Made by a program: the position numbers and the translations under genes. A stretch of 64,000 bases of DNA from UMGS75 sp051872775 (GTDB lineage: Bacteria > Bacillota_I > Bacilli_A > ML615J-28 > CAG-313). A model generated the notes under the pieces. The model saw only the letters and a program-made list of their open reading frames with translations. It did not search any database and was not told the DNA's origin. Where the stretch lies: NCBI GenBank assembly GCA_051872775.1, contig JBJEEE010000088.1:3416-67415 (forward strand). The letters run 5' to 3'. Shown here piece after piece: positions 38,239 through 45,516 of the stretch; position 1 is the first letter of the stretch; every line of letters starts with the position of its first letter.

Positions 38239-40208
38239 TGACCACTTTCATATCTAACTTCGATAAATTCACTATAGATAATTTCTGACATTCCATCTTT
38301 CGTTAGATTAACAACTATATCTGAAGTATGATCATTGTAATATTCAACATTGGTATGAACATTATATTCTGTACTCCTTAAGTTTAAGTTCAACACTTGG
38401 CCATAATAATTAGTCATCTCTACACCGGTATCATTAGCATTAATGGTGCTTTCCCTAATATTAATATCAACTATAGCCGTTGAAGCTTTATTGATTGTAA
38501 AATCTAACGTTTTCGCATCAATGCCATTTAATGATACATTACATGAATTAGAATTAATTTTAAGATTAGTGTCATAAGTTCTTGTATTTACTAAATCATT
38601 ATAATGTATTATATATTGTTGATATGTTTCATCAAATTTATTTATTTGATCATCACTATACACTTTATTTATATATTCACAAATGATTTGACCACTTTTT
38701 CCAATCAAAGAGATTTGAGGACTTGACATATATGAGATAGTCTGATGTGACGACCCCGAAGACTCGATTTCTACCGAATCATTAAATATACTTCTGGTAA
38801 TCTTAAATGACGCTGTATTTTGGACTTTAAAAACACCTTTATCAAACGTCAAATCATAAACTTCATTTAGTGATGTTGAAGTTTGATAATTAAGTGTATT
38901 ACCCGTAATTCTTTCTAGATATATCGTACCTGAATTATTGGCGAATGTATAATCTGCAATTTTTTCATCTACAAGCTTAACGTTACTTGAACCATTTTGA
39001 TGGACGAACTTATTTATATTATCTTCCGACATAACAAGAATGCCAGATTGGTGATTTAATTCTAAACTATTTATCTGATTTCCTTTTGATATAATTGAAC
39101 TTGAATCGCTATTAATACTTACATCGCCATATAGTTTATTTTCATTTAAACTAATGGAAGCGTTAATTGTTTTAATTTCCGTATGTCCATTAGATGAAAA
39201 CTTGTCTAAGACGATTTTTCCATAATTAACATCAATTAATGTATCACTTATTTCAAAAGTAGACGGTAGCATTACACGAATCACCGCACGTGGAGATTTT
39301 AATAAACCTATAAAATCATATGTTTTATCTTTTTCAATATTGATTGTTAGTTTATTATCTAAAACGTTATAATCTAGGTTTAAAAACTCGTATTCAAATT
39401 CAATTTGTGGTGTAGTTAAACTATCATTAGTCATTAAAATAACGTAAGCATTATTTCCGTTTATAGTAATATTATTGAATGATTGGTCTACAATATAAAC
39501 ATCTTTATTGCTATTGATATCATTGACGGAACGATAAACTCTACCTTTAGTAGCATAACTTGTAATACCAAAAATCAAGAAAACACAGAGCATACCCACA
39601 AGAACTTTAAATAAAATATTTTTCCTTTTAGATATTTTATTTAAACATCCATTAATGGTGAAATGCAAAAACTTATGGTCTTTTCCTCTTGTCTTTTCTA
39701 TAGAATTTAAGATTTTAGCTATTAATGAATTAATTACTATCAAGAATAAATCGATAATGTATATATATAGACTTAGAACAATCAAAATATAATATAAGAC
39801 AAAAATAAAACTAATAACTACATCTAAAGTATTTGAAAACTTAAAGACACCACCAAGCAAAGTAAACATATTTACGATGATAGTAATAATAAAAGCACTA
39901 CCAACAACAAATATTAATGTGCTTGCAAGGATTGCGAAAGAAAAAATAATAATATTAAAAATATTTTTTAATTTAGATATCTGCTTACGCTTAGCTAGAT
40001 AATCTATACCATGCATTTCATATATACCCTTAGCTATTTCCTTAGGAGATTTCATCTCGGAAATTACTTTTTCTTCATCAGCGCCGTAGTCAACTTCAAC
40101 ATTAACTTTATCACGATAATGTTTGAGAATTTCATTAACTTGCTTAGCTGGTAAGAAACGGAGTTCTTCTGAAAGTTCATATAGAAACTCTTTTAAAGTT
40201 GACAACAC
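38235..40208 (-). CDS. HAAS-domain (DUF1700-type) membrane protein with DUF4097-like extracellular part
   Basis: 657 residues. Residues ~5-80 are an intracellular HAAS/DUF1700-type helical domain (FLYELSEELRFLP...MKSPKEIAKGIY). Membrane segments follow at about 88-118, 125-175 and 200-220. Residues ~235-657 form a beta-rich outer region with many short strands and Asn/Ser turns, like DUF4097 putative adhesin domains. The start is uncertain: the GTG at 40208 lies 7 bases after AAGGA and is preferred; GTG 40214 and TTG 40205 are alternatives. HAAS proteins are usually encoded next to a PadR-type regulator. None is present here; the nearest regulators are the decayed two-component genes upstream. 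Confidence 0.75.
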   Translation of the reverse strand: MLSTLKEFLYELSEELRFLPAKQVNEILKHYRDKVNVEVDYGADEEKVISEMKSPKEIAKGIYEMHGIDYLAKRKQISKLKNIFNIIIFSFAILASTLIFVVGSAFIITIIVNMFTLLGGVFKFSNTLDVVISFIFVLYYILIVLSLYIYIIDLFLIVINSLIAKILNSIEKTRGKDHKFLHFTINGCLNKISKRKNILFKVLVGMLCVFLIFGITSYATKGRVYRSVNDINSNKDVYIVDQSFNNITINGNNAYVILMTNDSLTTPQIEFEYEFLNLDYNVLDNKLTINIEKDKTYDFIGLLKSPRAVIRVMLPSTFEISDTLIDVNYGKIVLDKFSSNGHTEIKTINASISLNENKLYGDVSINSDSSSIISKGNQINSLELNHQSGILVMSEDNINKFVHQNGSSNVKLVDEKIADYTFANNSGTIYLERITGNTLNYQTSTSLNEVYDLTFDKGVFKVQNTASFKITRSIFNDSVEIESSGSSHQTISYMSSPQISLIGKSGQIICEYINKVYSDDQINKFDETYQQYIIHYNDLVNTRTYDTNLKINSNSCNVSLNGIDAKTLDFTINKASTAIVDINIRESTINANDTGVEMTNYYGQVLNLNLRSTEYNVHTNVEYYNDHTSDIVVNLTKDGMSEIIYSEFIEVRYESGQ

Positions 40209-40333
40209 AATCACTTCCTTTATTTCTTATTATACCATATTTTAATAAATATATAAAATGTAATACATTAAAAAAATAAACAATTGCTATATGCATCCAC
40301 TTGTTTATTATATATCAATTATATTACAATAAT

Positions 40334-40376
40334 TTTTAAAAGATAAAGCGCATATCTTGTGATATACGCTTTTCTA
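40334..40376. terminator. Probable bidirectional intrinsic terminator
   Basis: A 12-bp stem (AAAGCGCATATC / GATATACGCTTT, one mismatch-type G-T pair) with a 4-base loop, flanked by T- or A-rich sequence on both sides. It lies directly after the last stop of the decayed regulatory locus. Confidence 0.6.
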
Positions 40377-40812
40377 TTATGGGCGACCTGGTCGAGATCC
40401 TCCAGGTCCGGTATTTGTAGAAGTACCAACTGGCCGATTAAAGTTTCGTCTACTATCATTGTTATCTGATCTTCGATATCAAGGGTAAACTCTTTATGTG
40501 TTGTTTTAGCTATCATTTAAATGCGTGTGATACTTCCTTAATACTTTCTGATAATGAGAGCTCATCTTTTTGACACGTTAGATTGTCTTCTTCCATCTTT
40601 GATAAAAAACAATACACTCCGTAAGTTGTGATAAACGCAATACTTGCTTTTCGATTATTTCAGCCCATTCATTTTGTCCAGATTCCATCTCTATTACTTC
40701 ACAGGTAGACTTGATAACTGATAGTGGAGTTTTAATTTCATGACTTGCGTCTGTAATAAAATATTTTTGTTTTTGATAAACTTAATTCATCTTCCACAAG
40801 TAATATTCGCAT
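40377..40812 (-). pseudogene. Decayed two-component system: response regulator start fused to histidine kinase fragment
   Basis: A good ribosome site (GAGGTGAT) precedes an ATG at 40812 encoding MRILLVEDELSLSK, the typical N-terminus of a response regulator. After about 14 codons the sequence jumps, in another frame, to a histidine kinase dimerisation domain, KQKYFITDASHEIKTPLSVIK, with the phospho-acceptor His. The kinase then changes frame at a T6 run (about 40610), continues as FLSKMEEDNL...SIKEVSHAF, and shifts again to HKEFTLDIEDQITMIVDETLIGQL, the start of an ATPase domain. It ends in an unrelated Gly/Pro/Arg-rich tail (TGPGGSRPGRP) at a stop at 40377. A large deletion plus at least two frameshifts show that regulator and kinase are both dead. 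It probably once controlled the neighbouring ABC-2 exporter or HAAS genes. The remainder of the gap (40813-40943) is AT-rich with no gene seen. Confidence 0.8.
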
Positions 40813-40943
40813 TGTATCACCTCAATTGTTATTATATATTTTAAACTTAATTAAAATTAAAAAATATATAATTTAGATAAATTATATATTTTTATTATAC
40901 TTATTTTTATTTAAATTGTAAATTAGAAAGATTTATACTTATC

Positions 40944-41735
40944 TTAAATTAATTCTTTTTTGTTATATCTAAGCATTATCACGAAAAACAATAAAACAGT
41001 AATAACAAGACTGATTATAATCATTATAGGATTAATTGATACATTCATGATTACATTTCTTGTATCCGCAAGCGTGAATACAGAAAAATATTTGATAAAC
41101 TCAACATTATCAGATAGACTAGATAGAGTATTTAAGACATAACTACCCAACACCACCGCAAGACTTACTCCTTGCATCTTTCTTAATTTATGAGTTAGTG
41201 TTGACAGAAGCATACATAAAAAGAATATTACAATAGATGGAAATAGCGGAGTTAAACTCAATAATAGATATTGTATAATATCAAACTCACAACTTACTAA
41301 TAAACCAATCAAATTGAATACACCGATAACTAAAGTCAATCCAACAATATAAATCAATCCAACAATACATTTACTAATGACTATTTTATTTCTTGTAATT
41401 GGGAGTGTACTTAAATATTCAATCGTTTTATCATTTTCTTCTTTTAATAAAATGCTACCACCTAGCAATCCACTATAACAACCAACTATCAACAAAACAA
41501 AGACAAATCCTTCAGATTTTAACCAACCATAAGCACTATCTATTGATGAAATATCCATATTAAAGGCCTTTAAAATTTCTTCAGGAAATAATTTCATTAG
41601 TTCATTAATTTTGTCTGCTTCAGTTCCACTCATAATAGAAGGATAAATCAAGAAAACTACTAAAAATAAAATGATAGAAACGGCTGCCCATACACAAAAA
41701 CCTTTAAAGTTTACTTTTAATTCTCTCTTAATCAT
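40944..41735 (-). CDS. ABC-2 type exporter permease
   Basis: 263 residues with six hydrophobic segments (about 14-32, 76-96, 119-141, 155-177, 186-206, 233-255), typical of ABC-2 permeases of the BcrB/NatB type. The motif EENDKTIEYLSTLPITRNKIVISK is the family's conserved cytoplasmic segment between segments 2 and 3. It follows the ATPase gene by 9 bp and its RBS GGAG sits in that gap. Together they form an exporter whose substrate (peptide, drug or ion) cannot be told from sequence. Confidence 0.85.
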   Translation of the reverse strand: MIKRELKVNFKGFCVWAAVSIILFLVVFLIYPSIMSGTEADKINELMKLFPEEILKAFNMDISSIDSAYGWLKSEGFVFVLLIVGCYSGLLGGSILLKEENDKTIEYLSTLPITRNKIVISKCIVGLIYIVGLTLVIGVFNLIGLLVSCEFDIIQYLLLSLTPLFPSIVIFFLCMLLSTLTHKLRKMQGVSLAVVLGSYVLNTLSSLSDNVEFIKYFSVFTLADTRNVIMNVSINPIMIIISLVITVLLFFVIMLRYNKKELI

Positions 41736-41744
41736 GGGTTTCTC

Positions 41745-42617
41745 CTATTCATAATAATGTAAGAAAATATCTTCTAAGGTGGCTGGTTCAATATATATCT
41801 TCTCAATATTATATTTTGTTAATGTTTTAAGTAATTCATTGGCATTTATGGTGTTTTTGAATGTGACGGTATCAGCGGTTTTAGTGATAACATCTATATG
41901 TAATTCATCAATTATTGCTTTTACTTCTTTTGAAGTTATGGTAACAAACGATAAACTTTTTTCAATGATCTCACTTACTGGTTCAACCTTTAACAAATGA
42001 CCGTTTTTGATGATTCCTACCCTATCACATATTTTCGATACTTCACTTAAGATATGGGAAGAATATAAAATTGTTGTTCCTTTTTGTTTTTCTTCTTCTA
42101 ATATTTGATAAAATTCTTGTTGAATGATGGGATCTAGTCCACTTGTTGGTTCATCTAGTATTATTAATTCAGGTTCGTGCATGAAAGCAAGCACAATTCC
42201 TAATTTTTTAAGATTACCAAGAGATAAGTCTTCTATTCTTTTGGACTCATCTAATTTTAAACGGTGAACTAACTTCTGGCGTCTTTCTTTTAAATTCTTA
42301 TTAAACATTTTTTCATGGAAGTCAAGCATTTCTTTAACTGTAAAATCATCATATAAATTAATTTCACTCGGTAAATAACCGATTAATTTCTTCATTTCAA
42401 TATCATCTTTTACAAGTTCATTTCCATTAAATAGCACTTTACCTTCCGTTTTATTGATAATACCTAAAATAGAACGTATCGTTGTTGATTTGCCGGCACC
42501 ATTAGGACCAATGAAACCGAAAACTTCCCCTTTTGTAAGATTAAGATTTAAATCTTGAACACCTAATACTTTTCCATAATACTTTGTAAGGTTAGTAATT
42601 TCAAGAATATTTTCCAT
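41745..42617 (-). CDS. ABC exporter ATP-binding protein (BcrA/NatA type)
   Basis: 290 residues with a single nucleotide-binding domain: Walker A GPNGAGKST, signature LSLGNLKKLG (a variant of LSGGQ), Walker B LIILDEPTSGLDP, switch His in YSSHILSE. The ~70-residue C-terminal part (TSKEVKAIIDELHIDV...PATLEDIFLHYYE) is the usual extension of drug or bacteriocin exporter ATPases. RBS AAAAGGAG. First gene of the pair with the permease; the decayed two-component system lies beyond the permease. Confidence 0.92.
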   Translation of the reverse strand: MENILEITNLTKYYGKVLGVQDLNLNLTKGEVFGFIGPNGAGKSTTIRSILGIINKTEGKVLFNGNELVKDDIEMKKLIGYLPSEINLYDDFTVKEMLDFHEKMFNKNLKERRQKLVHRLKLDESKRIEDLSLGNLKKLGIVLAFMHEPELIILDEPTSGLDPIIQQEFYQILEEEKQKGTTILYSSHILSEVSKICDRVGIIKNGHLLKVEPVSEIIEKSLSFVTITSKEVKAIIDELHIDVITKTADTVTFKNTINANELLKTLTKYNIEKIYIEPATLEDIFLHYYE

Positions 42618-42723
42618 ATCTATTCTCCTTTTTTGTTCGGTAAGTTATCTATATTCTATCATATTTTTTATTATTTTGCAAAAATCTTTATATAGTATTA
42701 ATTGATTATTTAAATTTTAATGT

Positions 42724-42783
42724 AAAAAAAAGAGCTATTTCCACTAAATATCATAGAATCCTATGATGATTTTGAAAATAACT
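42724..42783 (-). terminator. Terminator of the tRNA operon
   Basis: On the minus strand a 10-bp stem with two G-T pairs (AGTTATTTTC / GGAAATAGCT) encloses a second hairpin (ATCATAG / CTATGAT) and is followed by eight T. Confidence 0.7.
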
Positions 42784-42795
42784 AATTACTTTAGA

Positions 42796-42871
42796 TGGTA
42801 GGGCTAGATAGATTCGAACTATCGAAATGACGGAGTCAAAGTCCGTTGCCTTACCGCTTGGCTATAGCCCT
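42796..42871 (-). tRNA. tRNA-Gln (anticodon TTG)
   Basis: A 76-base cloverleaf with 7-bp acceptor stem (AGGGCTA / TAGCCCT), anticodon stem ACGGA / TCCGT around loop CTTTGAC, and T-arm with GTTCGAATC. Discriminator A and a genomically encoded CCA end are present. The first base pair is A-T. Confidence 0.95.
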
Positions 42872-42878
42872 ATAAAAA

Positions 42879-42963
42879 TGGTGGGGAGGGACGGATTCGA
42901 ACCATCGAACTCGGAGAGAGTGGATTTACAGTCCACCGCGTTTAGCCACTTCGCTACCTCCCC
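42879..42963 (-). tRNA. tRNA-Tyr (anticodon GTA)
   Basis: An 85-base tRNA with the long variable arm expected of bacterial tRNA-Tyr. The acceptor stem starts GGGGAGG, the anticodon loop is CTGTAAA, the T-arm has GGTTCGAATCC, and the CCA end is encoded. It lies 7 bp upstream of tRNA-Gln and is probably co-transcribed with it. Confidence 0.95.
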
Positions 42964-43020
42964 AACTGCCATAATATTATACTATATTTTTATTACTTTG
43001 TAAAATAGTTTGCTTATTGA

Positions 43021-43064
43021 AATAAAAAAAGATTTATTAACTATAATTTAGTTTATAAATCTTT
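43021..43064 (-). terminator. Intrinsic terminator after yabQ
   Basis: Minus-strand stem AAAGATTTAT / ATAAATCTTT with further pairing inside and a T run, beginning just past the yabQ stop. Confidence 0.7.
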
Positions 43065-43066
43065 AT

Positions 43067-43522
43067 TTATTTTGATATTATAGAACAACTTTTTTGGATT
43101 AAGTTTGCTTCTTTATTTATTTTAATAATTGTATTTTTGATAACTTTTATAAGTTGTAAATTATATATAAGATTTAATAATCCTACCTTAATTATTCTTT
43201 TATGTTTTTTTATCTTACTGCTAAGATATTCTAAAAGTTTGTACATACTTTTTTTTAAAAACATTATATATATGCATATACCTACAATTACAAGTAAAAT
43301 AAAATATATAGGTATATAACCATATGCCAAATTATAGCTAAATATATATGCTATCAATATTTGTATTATACAAAATATAATTTCAATAATGATTCTTATG
43401 CTTTTTTTGTTAATGAAATGATTAGAAAAGTAAAGAACACAATCATATGTTGATATTATAAAAATACCATAGAATACTAAATATACTAAAACATTTATTT
43501 CTTCTCTTAATGTATGAATCAT
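43067..43522 (-). CDS. yabQ: YabQ-like spore cortex biosynthesis membrane protein
   Basis: 151 residues with four to five membrane segments in the N-terminal 100 residues, then a basic tail. The pattern FYGIFIISTYDCVLYF...FCIIQILIAYIFSYNLAYGYIPIYFILLVIVGICIYIM fits the Spore_YabQ family (PF09578): a small residue and YD in the first helix, an aromatic-rich G in the middle and a G..IY near the end. YabQ is needed for cortex formation in Bacillus, acting in the outer forespore membrane. Its ATG overlaps the yabP TGA (ATGA). Identification relies on pattern plus the yabP neighbour, since the sequence is diverged. Confidence 0.75.
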   Translation of the reverse strand: MIHTLREEINVLVYLVFYGIFIISTYDCVLYFSNHFINKKSIRIIIEIIFCIIQILIAYIFSYNLAYGYIPIYFILLVIVGICIYIMFLKKSMYKLLEYLSSKIKKHKRIIKVGLLNLIYNLQLIKVIKNTIIKINKEANLIQKSCSIISK

Positions 43523-43809
43523 TTGAATAGTTTAGTTAAGAATCCTTGTTTTTTCTCTTTTTTTGTAGTGCTATCTTTATAAATTAATGAATCGATATGA
43601 CCGACTATCCAAAGGTTTCCTTTTTCAATGTCTAGATGTTTCATTTCTAATTCATCTCCTTTTACAATTAATATACCTAAATTTGTATCAATTACAAATT
43701 CATATTCATTTAAACTTTCAATTTTATTGATACCTTTAATCTCTAGTTCCTTCCGATTTTTAATTATTATTTCTTGATTAGTTGTACCTATCTTGATTTC
43801 TTGATTCAT
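43519..43809 (-). CDS. yabP: YabP-like sporulation protein
   Basis: 96 residues. NRKELEIKGINKIESLNEYEFVIDTNLGILIVKGDELEMKHLDIEKGNLWIVGHIDSLIYKD follows the YabP/YqfC family (PF07873) closely, including the TNxGxLxIKG core and the L-D-I-E-K-G turn. The C-terminal GFLTKLFK is also typical. The start is the ATG at 43809, 8 bases after AAGGAG; an in-frame GTG upstream overlaps that site. It sits directly before yabQ, as in Bacillus. YabP is required for cortex assembly during sporulation, so the pair suggests a functional or recently functional spore programme. Confidence 0.82.
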   Translation of the reverse strand: MNQEIKIGTTNQEIIIKNRKELEIKGINKIESLNEYEFVIDTNLGILIVKGDELEMKHLDIEKGNLWIVGHIDSLIYKDSTTKKEKKQGFLTKLFK

Positions 43810-43891
43810 ATTTATCACTCCTTGATTAATTATATGTGAAAATATTTTGCATATGACTATGTTTTTATGTAAATTTATGTTAAAATAAACA

Positions 43892-43902
43892 AGTGATATA
43901 AT
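43892..43902 (+). promoter_or_regulatory. Extended -10 promoter of lysS
   Basis: TGATATAAT (TG plus perfect TATAAT at 43897) lies about 20 bp before the lysS ATG with AAAGGAGG in between. No good -35 box is seen, as is usual for extended -10 promoters. The leader is far too short for a T-box. Confidence 0.6.
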
Positions 43903-43922
43903 TATTAAAGGAGGTCTATTTT

Positions 43923-45410
43923 ATGGATCAAAATTTAACTGAACAAGAGATTGTTCGCCGTAATAAAATGGAAGAATTACGAAATAAAGGGATTGATCCT
44001 TTTGGAAGCCGTTTTGAAAGAACTGCTTTAACTAGTGAAATTCGTGCCCTTTATGGTGACAAAACTAAAGAAGAACTTGAAGAATTAAATGTTAATGTCA
44101 AAATTGCTGGACGTATTATGACTAAACGTCGTAACGGAAAAATCAGTTTTATGCATTTACAAGATCGCGATGGGCAAATTCAAATATACTTAAGATACGA
44201 TGTACTTGGTGAAGAAGCATATGATATTTTTAAAGCTTCTGATATAGGTGATATTGTTGGTATCGAAGGCGAAGTAATGCGTACCCAAACTGGTGAATTA
44301 AGTGTTAAAGCCGTTAAGTATACTCATTTATCTAAAGCACTTCGTCCATTACCAGAAAAATTCCACGGGTTACAAGATCGTGAAGAAGCAAGACGTCGTC
44401 GTTATGTTGACTTAATTATGAGTGAAGATGCTAGAAAAATTGCTTTTGCAAGACCAAAAATTATTAGAGGTATTCAAAAGTATTTAGATAGTCATGGTTT
44501 TGTAGAAGTAGAAACTCCCGTTCTTAACCCTATTTTAGGTGGTGCTGCCGCAAGACCATTTGTTACACATCATAATACTCTTGATATGGATTTCTATCTA
44601 CGCATTGCGACTGAACTTTATTTGAAACGATTGATTGTGGGCGGAATGGATCGTGTATACGAGATTGGCAGATTATTTAGAAACGAAGGTATGGATGCAA
44701 CTCATAATCCTGAATTTACCACTGTTGAAGCTTATATGTCTTTTGGTGATATGTCTGATATGATGAAGCTTGCGGAAGAATTATTTAGCACACTTGCACT
44801 TGAAGTATGTGGAACTACCGAAATAACCTATCGTGATAAAGAGATTTCCCTTAAAGCCCCATTTAGACGTCTTCATATGGTTGATGGAATTAAAGAACAA
44901 ACAGGTATTGACTTCTTCCAAATAACTGATTTAGATGAATGTTTACGCATAGCTAAAGAACATGGTATTGAAGTTCCTAAGCATCAAATGTCTTATGGAC
45001 ACATTGTTAATTTATTCTTTGAAAAATACGTTGAGGAAACAATTGTACAACCAACCTTTGTGTATGGGCATCCAATTGAAATCAGTCCACTTGCGAAAAA
45101 GAATACATCTGATCCACGTTTTACTGATCGATTTGAATTGTTCATTAATGGTAAAGAATACGGAAATGCTTTTACTGAACTAAATGATCCTATTGATCAA
45201 CGTCAAAGATTTGAAAATCAACTTAAAGAAAAAGAACTAGGTAATGACGAAGCAAATGAAATGGATGTAGACTTTGTAGAAGCGCTTGAGTATGGTATGC
45301 CACCAACAGGAGGAATTGGCATTGGGGTTGACCGTTTAGTTATGCTTTTAACTAATACCGACAATATTCGTGATGTCATTTTATTCCCTCATATGCGTGG
45401 AAGACAATAA
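43923..45410 (+). CDS. lysS: Lysyl-tRNA synthetase, class II
   Basis: 495 residues, normal for bacterial LysRS. An N-terminal OB-fold anticodon-binding domain (VKIAGRIMTKRRNGKISFMHLQDRDGQIQIY) precedes the class II catalytic core: motif 2 around MDRVYEIGRLFRNEG and motif 3 GIGIGVDRLVML near the C-terminus. It charges tRNA-Lys in the cytosol. It is transcribed alone, with an extended -10 promoter and a strong terminator. Confidence 0.97.
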   Translation: MDQNLTEQEIVRRNKMEELRNKGIDPFGSRFERTALTSEIRALYGDKTKEELEELNVNVKIAGRIMTKRRNGKISFMHLQDRDGQIQIYLRYDVLGEEAYDIFKASDIGDIVGIEGEVMRTQTGELSVKAVKYTHLSKALRPLPEKFHGLQDREEARRRRYVDLIMSEDARKIAFARPKIIRGIQKYLDSHGFVEVETPVLNPILGGAAARPFVTHHNTLDMDFYLRIATELYLKRLIVGGMDRVYEIGRLFRNEGMDATHNPEFTTVEAYMSFGDMSDMMKLAEELFSTLALEVCGTTEITYRDKEISLKAPFRRLHMVDGIKEQTGIDFFQITDLDECLRIAKEHGIEVPKHQMSYGHIVNLFFEKYVEETIVQPTFVYGHPIEISPLAKKNTSDPRFTDRFELFINGKEYGNAFTELNDPIDQRQRFENQLKEKELGNDEANEMDVDFVEALEYGMPPTGGIGIGVDRLVMLLTNTDNIRDVILFPHMRGRQ

Positions 45411-45473
45411 TTATTGTAAAAGTTAATCTTTACAAAAAATGTTAATAACCTATTTTATGTGAAAAAATTATAA

Positions 45474-45516
45474 ATAATAAGAGATTGAATTATGACTAAT
45501 TCAATCTCTTTTTTTA
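45474..45516. terminator. Bidirectional intrinsic terminator between lysS and htpG
   Basis: A perfect 13-bp stem (AGAGATTGAATTA / TAATTCAATCTCT) with a 4-base loop, T7 on the plus side and an A/T-rich flank on the other, between two convergent genes. Confidence 0.9.

Noticed and set aside
40319..40516. Open frame of 65 codons as a separate gene
   Set aside because: Its first 33 codons are the start of a histidine kinase ATPase domain and the rest is unrelated; it is part of the decayed two-component locus.
43819..43922. T-box leader upstream of lysS
   Set aside because: The leader after the extended -10 box is only about 20 bases long, and no T-box sequence is present.
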